Positions 46,051-58,787 of a stretch of DNA of 64,000 bases are shown one piece after another. The position numbers and the translations under genes were made by a program. The notes under the pieces are model-generated. The model saw only the letters and a program-made list of their open reading frames with translations, made no database searches and was not told the DNA's origin. How positions within the stretch are numbered: position 1 is the stretch's first letter; each line of letters begins with the position of its first letter. Origin of the DNA: Liolophura sinensis (taxonomy: Eukaryota > Mollusca > Polyplacophora > Chitonida > Chitonidae); contig NC_088303.1 of NCBI RefSeq assembly GCF_032854445.1, positions 7,201,501-7,265,500 of the forward strand. Direction: 5' to 3'.

Positions 46051-47784
46051 TGTATCTCTGGGATAAAAAGATTAGGAACTCAGTCCCCTAGGCAAGCGTA
46101 GAGGGCGACTAACCAAGAGCTCTCCCATGTGGACCCGGTGAATGTAATAAGCTCAGATCTTCTCGGTTGTGTAAGAGGCAAACGACCTGTTTCCGTGAGT
46201 TGCGAGCTGTAATCTCTGAGGACGGTATCCTGGTGGCTGAGGATGCGTTGGTCTTGCGAGATCCTAACGCCCAACACGCCTCTTTGGCCCTTACTTGGAG
46301 GGAGACGGGAGGTCAGATGGACTTGGTCCTATCAATCGGCTTGATCCCGTCACGTCTATCCAGCTTGTAAAGATACTACTACGAAACGTTGCAAAAGAAA
46401 CAAATCAAAAGCTCTTGTCCATATGGAATCTTTACGATGTTATGCCACTTAAAGACTGGAAAATATGCTACTATTTTAACACTGAAGTATTGTTTTGCTA
46501 TATGAGCATTTTCAGTACCTTTATCTGGACGACATTTGTCCTAAGCTACATAGTATATACTACATGTACAATCAGTGTGTCAAGCAAGTATTATATCTGT
46601 ATACCTATTTCTGTTTCTCTTCTAGCACTTACAATATATTTCAAAGTTGTCAAATGTTTAAATCGTCACCCACGAGGAGTGGTGCAATGAAAATTAAGAG
46701 TTTTCGAACTACTTTTTGTCTGTCGTGTGAGCGTAACTTGAAAATAACGACGCCTGCTTTTATTGAGGGGGGGGGGGACAAACGGATCATCGCCACAGCT
46801 GTATTTGACTCCTATTTTCACAGAACTTCACACGTTTATTTGTCGTATGCGGATCTTTCAGCCAGTGCTTGAGCAGTGCATAACACCGCAGCGACATTTT
46901 TCCCGGAAAACATACAAATGTGTCCAAATATGCGCAGAAACTACACATTCCAACTTTCCATAAGTTATAAACTCTCTTTTCAAGGTTACAAGTATACGAT
47001 TCAAATTTGACTGTAGATTGATGTTTGACGATTTACATTGTCTGTTTATCTTTTACACATAACTCATTCTTGAATGTCAGCCCTATCCTTGAGGCGTTAA
47101 GGCTCTAAATATTTTGTGGTCCATTCTGTTTAATTCCTTTCAGCTTAAAAATGGAAAAACCTAAATCAGGCGAGTTCAGGGAGTCATTCGATATTACATC
47201 GTGTCAGACGATGTTGACTGCTAAAATGCCGTAGATCTTAGATCTGTTTCACTTTTCCCAGCCTTAAGAAATACAAATCTGTACTTTTCTATTCACTATC
47301 CTGAAGTCGTCATATAGTACAACAAGAGAAAGCCTAAGCAATAGCGGCCATTTTTTCCCACGTGCTTGGTAGCTCCCTGAATCAACATATATTCTGGCAT
47401 TCTTAATAAAAACGGAAACAAGGTGACATGTCATTCTTTTCATTCTGGATGACTAAAAGTATAGTAAGAATTGTGACATCTCAGCGAAAACATGGGCTGT
47501 CTCTGTTGTATAAATACCTCGTTCCCGACAAGATGGCGGTGCTTTTCTTTTTATGTACGAACTGACATTCACGCCATTTGTACATACACGACGTGACAGA
47601 AATATAAAGGTACGATTTTGAATTGGACGCTGTGTCAATAGATGTATACATTTGATCTGGTGATGTCTTTTTTTGTTGGATAATGCTTATAAGGCCTAGC
47701 CCACAAGGCTGACAATTCACGCAAAAAAGTTTAATACTAGATGACCTACTTGCATAACAGCGGATGTACTAAATAAATAAGTCT
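46051..47784. other. No gene recognised
   Basis: Open frames at 46295-46690 (131 codons) and 46495-46872 overlap each other in different frames and have no domain or splice support. A G-run lies at 46767-46776. Confidence 0.4.
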
Positions 47785-47995
47785 GAAGCCCGGCGTCTCT
47801 CTCTAATGCGGTCCCTGTGAGTTCAAGTCCAGCTCATGTTGGATTCCTCTCCGTCCTTACGTGGGAAGGTCTGACAACAACCTGCAGGTGGCAGTGCTTT
47901 TTCCATGAGCTCTGCCCGGTTTCCTCCCACCACAGTGAAATATTCTTGAGTACGGCGTAAAACACCAATGAAATAAATAAATAAATGAATAAATG
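47785..47995 (+). mobile_element. SINE type A, 5'-truncated
   Basis: It begins inside the head (CTCTAATGCGGTCCCTGTGA, B-box GAGTTCAAGTCC) and runs through the body to TACGGCGTAAAACACCAATG with (AAATAAAT)n. Confidence 0.88.
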
Positions 47996-50139
47996 TTTGG
48001 CCGAAACAGGCAAGAAAACCTACACTGTAACGCCAATGAATCTGCAGCGTCTTGGTGTTTTCACAAGGCGGTAAACTTCAAGGGGAACAACAAACTTGGA
48101 AATTGTTTGTGTGTCCGCTCGAGCAACATGCTCTGTAATACCATGAAACTACACCTACTGCGACGGACAATATTCCTCAATCCTCAAGCCCTAACTCGAT
48201 TATCTAACAACACTTTAACTTCGCAAAAGAATCTGAATATGTGATGCAAGACAGAACAGTAATGTTGTGCCACATAGCTTCTCATAATTGCACGCTAATG
48301 TGATTTCGGGGCCAACTGACTGCATGAATTGAATTACCGATTGTCAGACCTTGCAAACATTTTTATTCGTTTCAAGTAAAGCTGTGTATAAACGTGCCTG
48401 TAAAATCAATATAGAAAATTGGTCGTCATGGGAATTAGAAAGAACATATAATGAGCAAATGATTTTTGCTCTGGAGAATTTATTTTGCTCCTACGTCGAT
48501 ATTTGACACATTTTTGTCATACAGGCCGGACAGTATGTTTTCTTTCGAGATTAACCAATATCTTGCATTTGAAGAATTCTAGTTTGAAATATACCATGGC
48601 GCCCAATTTTTACGGTAGATCTTTTAAAACAAACAGTTGCCCTCTCCTTTTGTGCATGAAACCTGCTGTCGCATGGGAACTTGTTTAGATAGGACTTCCA
48701 GCTGTGGGATATATGGAACCTTCTCCGAAAAAATATAATGCCTGGGACATTATGACCGTCCATTTAATGGTCAAAAAGGCCATCATCAATTCATTATGAA
48801 TGTACGAATATGTTTGTTGAGATTTACACTCTAGATCTAAAACTCATATATTCCAACAATCCTTTGGAGAGTGCAAAGAGAGCAAATGCACATCTAGCTG
48901 TCACATACTGATGTAAATGAGAGTATGTGATTACTGGAATTGGAAATGTACGATATTCTGATGCATGTCACGCACATGATTGATGCCTCGCCCTCTGGAA
49001 ACAAATAATGACAACTATTTCCAAAAGGCAGACATGTTTGTCTGTTTTAAAAGGTCATGAAAATCTTTTATGGAACAGAATATCATACGAGGATAATTTA
49101 TCCCCACGTTTTGATATCTCTGTCTGAGAACCCTGTAAAATAGCGATATTTATGTCACACAGGTCTGGAACGACGCTCCCTACAGTACCGACGTGATTGC
49201 TACGAGCTATAGTCAGTAAACTAACCAACCCGTCTCTACTGGCAATCAGAATTGTACGATCGTTATCAGCAGATCTTCTAACAGTGACTGGAACTTAAAC
49301 TGGATCGCCATGAGCTTGTGTACCTGTCAGAATGGTGACAGAGTACGCCTACCCCTGTCATACAAAGGGATGTGATCACTGAAGGACTGGTCACTGTCAC
49401 TTGTGGCAGGAATCACTGTGCAATCGATCATCCTAGAGCCGGCGTTCCGTTACTGTATATACGAGGAAGACGGTCCTCAGAATTCTGCTTCACAAATAGT
49501 AACGATTCTTTACAGAGATATGTACATAATAATCAACTGTCTTTAATTTATCAATTTACTCTTCCTTTTTAGTATCAAGGTCCATTAATACCTATATCGC
49601 TTAAAGGGACGCTCATTAAACACGAAGACATCGTTAGTTAATTCAGAATCATAATCGACTGAATGATTGATGGACTTTTAACTCAGATGAAGGCGGTCAG
49701 ATGTGTGAAACAAAAAAACCCCGAGTTATCTGCCTTAAACTGTGTCCTTTTACAAGCAGAACAGAGGTTATCTTTTCAGGCCTGGTATTACAAAACTTGG
49801 TAAATAAATAAAAAGCAAGCATTTTATCAACCGCGCTTTTCTGGTCAGCCTTACAAAGCCGCTTGCGAGCATGTAAACGCCAAAAAATAAATTCACTTAT
49901 CTCTCATACAGTAACAACTTTTTCTGCATAATTTGTCGTAAGAAATGGAGTGGGATTCGTGTGTGCAGAACTTCGGCTATAGGTTTAGGTTTCGCCTATT
50001 AACACCCAGGCAAAAGCAAAATCTCAGCTAGTGCAAATGCTACAGTTGATCAGGCGAGTGCAGATTTGAACAACACGACATGGTTAAAACAATGACAGTC
50101 TTATCTAAATGAGAAAGTCCTGTCACAATATCCTCCCTA
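47996..50139. other. No gene recognised
   Basis: No supported exon, RNA gene or repeat copy. Confidence 0.4.
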
Positions 50140-50370
50140 AGGTCAGGTGGAAAGTGCTGATGGACGCTTGACGAATAGTACATCCACGGCGAAGAAATGA
50201 GTCGCGGCAGAATTGCTTTTTCTAATCAGATAGAGATCATTTCAGGAATGTGGGCGGACAGAAGGCTTTAGGGTCCGCAGGCTGACTCTAACAACCTCGT
50301 TAACTGTAAGCCAGGGCCTTTAAGCACATCCATATGCTCTTCCCTCAGTCGGTGGAATAAACCATACCTG
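50140..50370 (-). repeat. Dispersed repeat G, copy 2
   Basis: Reverse complement of the element at 24350-24590, sharing CTAATCAGATAGAGATCATT, TCAGGAATG and AACAACCTCGTTA. Its left end (CCTAAGGTCAGGTGGAAAG) extends into the portion also seen at 38598-38700. Confidence 0.7.
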
Positions 50371-53300
50371 CGACCAGAATACAAATGATTGGAACCTTGT
50401 TGTACAATGCAACAGCGACGACTTAATGTGTCAGAGTGTTGGGGTTAAAAGTGTTCAAACAGAAAACACAGAAGTGCTGTGCCTTTTGCATCATGTCATG
50501 CGGTGTTGCCTTACACTACTATTATGGTGAGCATGGAAGCTGTACCGGTACCGTGAATTATTTATGCATGTATTTTGGTGTTTATTTATTTATTGGTATT
50601 TTACACACAAGTTAAGAACATTTTACTTATACAACAATGCCCTGCTTTATCGTCTGGAGAAACAACTCCTCTCTGTGCAGTAAAAAACGCAACAAGTGGA
50701 ATCTAAGAAAATGGTTATGGATATCTGTTAATGGTATTTGCTTTAGTTATAGTTGATATAGATGTTCACAGTGAGGAGTGATACAATATTTTCGCCTGAA
50801 AATACTGTTGCTTTCCATTATGTGGACGAAAGTGGGGTGAGGGTCAACAGCCGCTTTCAGTCCCCAAATTCACCGCTTCCTTAGTGAATATGTGCTTAGA
50901 GAAGATATGTGTTTGACATCATTTTGAAAAACTGGTCTAAAAGTTGGAATTTTCCTACACAGCAGATATGTTTGAAACAAAGCTCATGTAGTTCTAATAT
51001 TGAGGAATTTCATAACTTTTCATTCCATTTACCAATAGACGTTGCTCAATGTTTGCAATGTCCAATGGGGTTTAGGGTTTGTATTCTTTATTTTCCAGAG
51101 CAAGATATTTAATACTAAGCCAGTGAAAATAAGTGGAAATCGCAAAAGCATTTACGCCTTATTTCTGGGTGAAATAATAATGCTTGTGTAAGCTTCGTGT
51201 GTGACATATCTTGTTTGTTAGAAGTAGCTATCACAGATTCACCGAGACCAATGTCACAATGGACACAATAATATATCGTAAGTTTTAAATTTACTGACAC
51301 ATGTCTATCTCTTGTTCTGGTGTATTTTGCAAGATATATTCTAAGTTAAAGAAATCCAAAGAATTTTGAGGAGTAGCTTAGCACCTAAAATGCTGCCATA
51401 TGTAAAATGGCCAGATGTAGAGAGAAGGGAATTGCGATCTTGGGAAATATTTGGTTCATTGAAGAATTCCATTATCGCATTAAAACCCTTATGCTTCCTA
51501 GGCTATCAAAAATGTGTTACATGAAAGTGAGGAAGCAATTTTCGGAAAAGAGACTATACTCAATCCATAAGCGAACCCCTATGATACTAGAACATTGTGT
51601 GGGTAACGTCTTCCACATACACACTCTTCAACTCTTGGTTGTATGCTAAAAAGCTTTCCTCTAACATGCTATGATATCTCATTTTATTTACAGCTTTTAT
51701 ATTGACAAATCTAGGCTTCCATAACTTGCAAACAGAGTAAACAACTTATGATACCTTGGACTTCTACAGTGAGATGAGATCCTCAAAACACAAATCTCGC
51801 CAATTCTTCAGCCCCTTTAAATCCGAAGAGATAGGCCGTTCAGGGCGAAAGTAACCAGCGAGCCTTGGCTGATATCTTGCACAACAGTTATATCAGTGAA
51901 GGATTCGTGAGTACCACCTAAAACACAAATCAAGAAAAGGAATGAAGGCAGATGAATTAATTCAGCTTGTCCTCATTTGTGTGCGCAAGTCCTCTCTACA
52001 GCCTGATCATTTTAAAGCATACAGCAATAAGCCTGGATACATATAACAATGGCAAGACACAGCATAGTTGACACTAAGCCGATGGATGCTAAATATTTTC
52101 ATCTCATGTTTTAGCTATAAAATGGAATCATCTTGAGTGCCTTGTGTTATGTGATAGTGAACTGTCCGATGTTTGGCTGGCGTAAAGGGTATTATATTAT
52201 TCATTAGTTGCGCCAGTTTTCTCCCCTTGAGGGTAACAGAGAAATTCACGCTCATCGGAAAAAAATCGGTTAAACTGATAAATAATTTCTGTGGACAGAT
52301 ATTATTAAAACAACAGTGCAGTACAAAGCTCTGGTTATAGATCAGGGTTGTGTCACCCTGGGAAATTAAGCGCGTGTTGCTTATATATAGAGCCCAGAGA
52401 AAAGCTCTACTGTGAAAGCATTTTTCTGGCTCTTACTAATGGGCAACTTGTGATAGTGTACTGCATGCGATTTGGTGTGGTGTGATAACAACTTTTACAC
52501 AGAACATATTGTCAATAATGTTCAAGAGAATTTATGCGGAACATAAAATGAAAATTCTTTGTACTGTTGTTTCATTACAAACCCAAGTCCATGTACAACA
52601 CACCTTTAAATTAAGAGTAGTCATTGAAGGTCATTCAGGAAAGCCACAAAAAGTTCTGAATACACCAAGTTACTGGCGATAAAGCTGATCTATGGCTTTA
52701 TTTGTTCAGTTTTCTGACCAAACCTCATGCTCTCCGCAGGCGTGATGGCTTGTTTCCCACGCCAAGAATGTCTAAATTACGATCCCAATAAGCACTCGAA
52801 CCGAGCAAATTTTAAATCTGTGAACACATAAAAATGCGGTTATTTTTGTGCTAGGTCAGCCGTGTATTATTGGTGGCATTTTCAAGGGACCACGGACACA
52901 CTTAATGGAATGAAAGTCTCAGGTGTTTTGTTATTTTGTTTTTATTGGAGATCGATGATCTTTTCCTTTCTTTGCCTGCTCAGAAAGTCAAGCTGCATCA
53001 AATCAATGAAACTACCCCACGTTTCGAACAACATTGGAGAATGCTTCTCTGAAAACAATTGCTATGTGTCTATATGTTTACACAAACAGAATTTTCACTT
53101 GGGATCTTGTTATATCAATTTTTTCTGCGAGTTGTGTATAAACAGAAAAAGATAATCGTCGACTTCAGATCTGAGGTTAATATATCCGCCATACCTGTCA
53201 ATCATTTCTATTGTATTTCAATTATTCAACCATTAACTCTCATTTATTGATCATTATTATCTTTCATGATCTGATAGAGGAGGGTGTATTATATTTGGTA

Positions 53301-54807
53301 ATCATAGTTATATATAGTTATGTTAAAAAAAACAGTTATGTAGGCTTTCTGTGACTGTCATTCAGTTCGTCCTCCAGTCCGTCAAACTTTGACTTTCTAC
53401 CTTTGAAAACTGAGTACAAAATAAAAGTACAAGACAAAACATAAACCCTCAGTCTTTGTTACTGTGAATTAGAATACGGGAATATCAATATTTGATTATT
53501 ATTAGTAGTACTATAATTATTAATACTATTACTATTAGTAGTAGTAGTATAGCAGTAGCAGTAGCCAACATCGCTGACAGTTTTTATTCACTTTATCGTT
53601 TGGTTATGCCCGGAAATTGTTCAAAACTGTAACACGACCGCATGCAGTGAACCCTAAACGGGACCTGAAAACGACAGGCGTAGCTACAGTATATGCGAAC
53701 AGGTACATGTGCTGTTGCTCAAGTAAGTCAGGCATATAAATAATTTCATGAATTCAAGTATACATTTAGAGTGGGTAATGCAGGATAGAGTATAAGTGTT
53801 GTCAGTGTTACATAATTAGCTGATGTGGCTTGGATTTGACAAAAAGACCACAAGAGTTTTTAAATTGTGCATATATGAAGATTAAATTTCCGATATGTCC
53901 GAATGTATTCCCCAGTAAACTGTACATAGTACATGTAATTAACAACGGTCTGTATATAGGTCTGTATATACTTGTAACCAACAACTTCAATATCAGTATT
54001 TAATTATTATTGGTAGTACATCGAGAATGATTTGATCATTGTGCGTGAACGAAATCTAGTATAGAGAATGTCACCTCTACACGAACGACATCTGCCATAG
54101 GATTGTTATACTAAAGTGCCATACACCATTTTCATATGTATCAACTCTATTGTGCATTGTGCTAGACTTATGCACACTTACGAACACAGTTCCAAGAACG
54201 ACATACTGCCGGCATGGCTATACATTTGTGTACATTTCCATCCTCGAGCGAGAAAAGAAGAAAAAACAACATGTTTTAGAATAAGGAGTAGGCCTATAAC
54301 ACATATTTCCGTTTGGGAAAATCATTGTTTTCAGAACCAGAACCAGCTGATTTTAAACTCTAGTATGTTATATGCCAGATCATAGCACTGACTCTCTCCG
54401 TTGCTAAACTTGCGTACATCACGATTCCATTATACAGGTTCTTCTACATAACAGAAAACGAGTTTGTGTTTTAGTTCAAGTAAAGCAAAACGTAAGGAAC
54501 ATATTTTGAAGTTCCAATGAGTGATTAACGTCGCCAGTCATTGGGACACTCATTAAAAGTCCTCAACAAGTCAAACATTGTTTTTTTAACAATAATATGT
54601 ATGTCTGATCAGATAAAACCTATTCGTAAAGGTCACACGAGGCCACGAAAGCCGCTAACGCAAAAACTTTGTTGTGTGACCGTATGAAGTTATTTATCAC
54701 CAGGGAGTAATCACTGGAAAACATGATTAAGCTATCGTAAATATTTCACACTAAAGCGCACCAAAAATTGCATAATTAATGGGAAACTCTATACACGCTA
54801 AATCTAT
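50371..54807. other. No gene recognised; degraded SINE piece and microsatellite
   Basis: At 50578-50672 TTTATTTATTTATTGGTATT with ACTTATACAACAATG may be a very degraded minus-strand type A SINE. Apart from the microsatellite at 53494-53565 nothing else is supported. Confidence 0.35.
53494..53565. repeat. Imperfect trinucleotide microsatellite
   Basis: ATT/AGT/ACT trinucleotides ending in TAGTAGTAGTAGTATAGCAG and TAGCAGTAG. Confidence 0.85.
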
Positions 54808-55065
54808 TCACAGGAAGTAGATTTTTTGAGTGTAGTTTTTATGAATATCCACATAGAAAAGAGATTTATTAGTCAAATCCACGTCACATGAAACCCCATA
54901 CACAGTTTGTAAACAACTCCCAGTGCTATGCGTTCAGGACTCATCTGTCACCATTGCAGGTCGATAGTTGGGTGTTGACCCCCACACAGAAGCTTGCTAA
55001 CACGGGTAGTTATACGGTGTTTTATTTGCCAGAAATAATCTTTATCCATGAATTCCAGAACGTCA
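54808..55065 (-). repeat. Dispersed repeat D, copy 2
   Basis: Inverted relative to 17950-18215. GCAGGTCGATAGTTGGGTGT, AGTCAAATCCACGTCACATG and TGTAGTTTTTATGAATATCC are reverse-complement matches. Confidence 0.7.
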
Positions 55066-55104
55066 TGTTTTATGATTGCCTGTCGACATGTGGTGGTGCA
55101 TACC

Positions 55105-55210
55105 AGGCTGGTGTTTTGCGCCGTACGCCATACCATTTCACTTTCCGACAGGCCTGGGGTAACCCATAACCATCTGCAGGTTGCTAGTAGACTTTCGCAC
55201 GTACGACTGG
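55105..55210 (-). mobile_element. SINE type A, degraded 3' part
   Basis: GGTGTTTTGCGCCGTACGCC, ATTTCACTTTCCGACAGG and CCATCTGCAGGTTGCTAGTA follow type A order with heavy divergence. Confidence 0.55.
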
Positions 55211-56954
55211 AAACAGTTATATTATACGGCAGTTATCAGGAGATAAAAAGTATTATATTTAAAATTCCAAGTTCTAATTGTGGGTGATTCAAACCTGACA
55301 GAAATGAATCATATTTATGTATACGCCTAATATCTGTTATTTGTACACCAAACACACAATTGTTATAACAATAGCAATTATTATTAATTACATATAAGAA
55401 TTTTATACATACTGTATACTTACAATATTTCCTACTTCAAACTGTCTTACAGTGACTTTGACATTGGCATATGGAAAGCCGTTGGATGGGGTTTGTTTCA
55501 TCAATTATTATTATTCATGTGGAACAGAGATGAATCAGTGGGGACAGTGTATTAATTGTGGGCATGCTGAACTTAGTTTTGACAAGGAATCATTGTCTAA
55601 ATTTAGCTCAGTCGGTTGACGTCACGTCATATGTGTGTTTCCAAAACAAAATGTTGATGCCTGTCCTTTATGGTCTGCTAAATATTACCATTTAGTTACT
55701 TGACAATCACTCATGCTTTTCCAGAATTATTTGACCACGGGAAATTTTTCTTCTGATGAACGAATCTTTCTGTTCAATAAACGCAGTTTGTTGGACCTTC
55801 ATGCTATAGAACGTATAAATGTTTCAAGCTGTCCTTCAGGCAGTAATCAAAGGGGAATAACCCAGGTCAGTTTCGTGACATTCGTAAATCCAATAGTATT
55901 CTCCCTTCAACTGTAAAGCAGCGACGTTTGAGAGTGACAGGCATAAATATGGAGTTCTTCCGCATAGCAGTACTTTATGGTGCAAAGATATATCGAACTT
56001 ATTTTCCTCTTACGAGCAATACTTTATGGTGCAAAGATATATCGAACTTATTTTCCTCTTAAGACGTCTGTTTGAAATAGTTTGACGAATATGCGCACCT
56101 ATCACTGTCTCATCGTTAAACGTGGTAGCAATCATATACCGGGTACATAAGTAAATTACCGTAGAGGACTACATGTATTTTAAGCAACGTGCAGACTCCA
56201 CTAAAGTTAGAAGTTGCAAAAAAGCAAAGTAAAACATTTCCTGGCATTAGACAGACGTAACAGTAGACTGCTGGTCTATGAAAGGGCACACATATCCCTG
56301 TATCATACACCCTTTCAGTCCAGTTACAAGGAATTCTGAAAAAATCGTTAAACTGCCTCAAAGAAACATAAGAGGCAAAGTAGCTGAGTTTAATGAGTTG
56401 AAATATATAAATATAGCCACCCCACCTCCACCCCATCGACAGTGCTACACCTAGGCTACATGCACTATCAGTCAATTTACGACATACACGTACATGTAGT
56501 TTATTGTTTTTTTGTTTGTTTGTTTTGTTTTGTTTTACTAATTATCACAAACAAGGGAATCTTCAAACATGTGCGGGACGTCTATTTTAGTGTAGCTGTG
56601 TTGGGCCATGTCTATAGTGTAGAAACTACAAGTACATAAAACATAGCCCCACGGCGCTAATTAAAACGCTACATATAATTTTAATCAGAGCTTTGACAAA
56701 ACATTGGTAGCCTGTTGGTGTCGGCGTTAACTAGTCTCGCATTTTATACATGTAGGACTATGAATGTTGTCAGTGTATTTTTTTATATTGATGTATTCGT
56801 TTAATTCTTGTTTCACGCCCAGATACTCAAGAATTTTTCCGGTGTATCCCATGGAGGTCAGTTTTTTAACATTCATATGTGAAGGAAAGCCGGATGCCCG
56901 TGGTAAAACGCCGACCTTTGCCAAGTTAACAACGTGCCCAGATGTGGCTCACAG
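55211..56954. other. No gene recognised; possible SINE scrap
   Basis: It holds the 49-bp duplication at 55966-56062. A scrap at 56805-56850 (CACGCCCAGATACTCAAGAA) may be type A SINE. Minus frame 56116-56475 has no support beyond length. Confidence 0.35.
55966..56062. repeat. Perfect 49-bp tandem duplication
   Basis: The segment with ACTTTATGGTGCAAAGATAT and CGAACTTATTTTCCTCTTA occurs twice in direct succession with almost no differences, indicating a recent duplication. Confidence 0.93.
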
Positions 56955-57153
56955 GTCGATTTATTTATTTATTTATTTGAATGGTGTTTTACGCCGTACT
57001 CAAGAATATTTCACTTCAACGACGGCGACCAGCATTATGCTGGGAGGAAACCCACGACCATCTGCAGGCTGCTGCTAGACGTTCCCATTTACCGCCGGAG
57101 AGGAAGCCAGCATGAGTTCGACTTGAACTCAGAGCAACCACATTGGTGAGAGG
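56955..57153 (-). mobile_element. SINE type A, nearly complete
   Basis: (ATTT)n, GGTGTTTTACGCCGTACTCA, CAACGACGGCGACCAGCATT and GGAAGCCAGCATGAG, to CCACATTGGTGAGAGG. It lacks the outer tRNA head and lacks about 20 bases around the GCAGAGCCC region. Confidence 0.88.
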
Positions 57154-57164
57154 CCACAGGTCGA

Positions 57165-57440
57165 TTCATATGCATACACAGCATTCCTGGACGATAAGTG
57201 GTCCTCAACGAACGACTGCGCGAAGGGTCACACAAAATTTGTGGTTCGCTTATTGTCACGAAGGCCTACAGAACAGTATGAGTGAGGGAATCCACAAATT
57301 TCTACTCCAACGCTGGCTTGAAATCCACACCTGTGAGTCCCTGCGATTCAAAGACATGTTATCCACTCGGCCACGGCTCTGGCCTGCGTTTTCACTTTCA
57401 ACGTCTTGCAAAGAATCAAATGATATACGGCCTGTGTGCA
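57165..57440 (-). mobile_element. Possible tRNA-Ser/Leu-headed SINE
   Basis: On the minus strand AGCCGTGGCCGAGTGGATAA looks like an A-box region of a class II tRNA, and GGTGTGGATTTCAAGCC about 45 bases later serves as a B-box. The rest has no match in this window, so it is a single-copy call. Confidence 0.4.
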
Positions 57441-58673
57441 AAAGGAAACAACAACACATCAAAAAGTTTTTCGGAACTTTCAGAATTCTTATCTTGTATT
57501 ATTTAATATTCACTATTATGAAATGAGATACTGCAATAACAGACAGAACAGTGGAGAAGCTGGCAAAACAAACTTCATATATCACAAATTTGCCGATATC
57601 AGTAAGTACTGCGATCTTCGAGCATATTTCAGTCCAAAAATAGCACAAGAAACAAATTTCTGAAAACAAAGAGTACAATTAAATAGCAATTAGAAAACTT
57701 TCCGTGTTCTATGATAAATTAATAACTCTAAATGGATTTGAAAAAAATTTGAAATATCAGTTTTTAAAAATCATGGAATGAAGAGATAAGTGAATCATCC
57801 ATATGAGGCTAGCACAATTATAAAATCATTGGATGTAGATAACGAAATTTGCCAAATTCCATATTGTGTTAAAAACTTGATACAAATGCATCATGTAGAA
57901 TCAAACTATCAACATACATACATGTATCCATCAAACCAGATCGTTAAAAATAATTGTCGCACTAATCAATGCTCCCTGCCATCATACTCACATGTACAAC
58001 ACAACATTCCCAGTGAAAAAATTCTTACACCATAGTAAAATAATAAAATCTCCATCAAGATAAATATAAATACAGCATAAATGTGTCAACAACAACACAT
58101 AAAACACTGGCATCAGGTTAAAACAGATGTTCACATCCAAAGGCAGCTACATCACCTTCTCTCGGAGTTTTACACTCACAAAATCATCAAAGCCATACTC
58201 ATTTAAATTTTATTTACAACATTAGAAACAATGTTTACAGCTGTTTGCATTTATATAAACAATGTTTGCAGTTGTCTGCAATGTCAGGAATTGCCTCTTC
58301 CTTAACATTTAGTAAGTACATGTATAGTTTTCACACCTTAACTATACCACAAATCGAACGAATATTCAACACACTGGTAAATTATAGACATACCCATTAT
58401 CCTATTGTCTCTAATGAGTGACAAAAATATTTGTTTTTTTTTTAAATTTACCCAAAATGCACAGCCAAATTAACAAATTTAACGCATCTATGTATCTTTA
58501 CGTTGACATACATAATTTTATGCTCAAACATTCAAATATTTAATAAAGGTCTCCCTTAAAGACAACTCATTCAACATCAACATGTTTTTCGGCAAAAGTT
58601 TGAAACTATTTCAAGAAAGAAACAGATGTGTTAACATGACTGTTAAGACTGCCTGCAGGTGTGTAGGATGAGT
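57441..58673. other. No coding gene; includes likely CTSZ 3' UTR
   Basis: Left part unremarkable. An ATTAAA variant poly(A) signal (58539-58544 on the minus strand) lies about 130 bases after the cathepsin stop, so bases from about 58520 to 58673 are probably 3' UTR. Confidence 0.45.
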
Positions 58674-58787
58674 CTAGTTGAGGATGACATCACCGTAGGC
58701 ACAATTCTTCTCAATTCCCAGGTTGTACTCATTGCCTTTCCCTCCCTGGTACATACTGGTCACAATTCTAAACCATCCATGCTCTCC
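58674..58787 (-). CDS. CTSZ: CTSZ last coding exon
   Basis: The acceptor TTTCTCAG is followed by [20 protein letters not shown] and [17 protein letters not shown], then TAG at 58674-58676; 114 nt, entered in phase 0. Confidence 0.95.
   Translation of the reverse strand, partial: GEHGWFRIVTSMYQGGKGNEYNLGIEKNCAYGDVILN

Noticed and set aside
46295-46872. Two overlapping long plus frames (131 and 125 codons)
   Set aside because: They conflict with each other, are rich in Y/C/F as expected from AT-rich chance frames, and have no splice or domain support.
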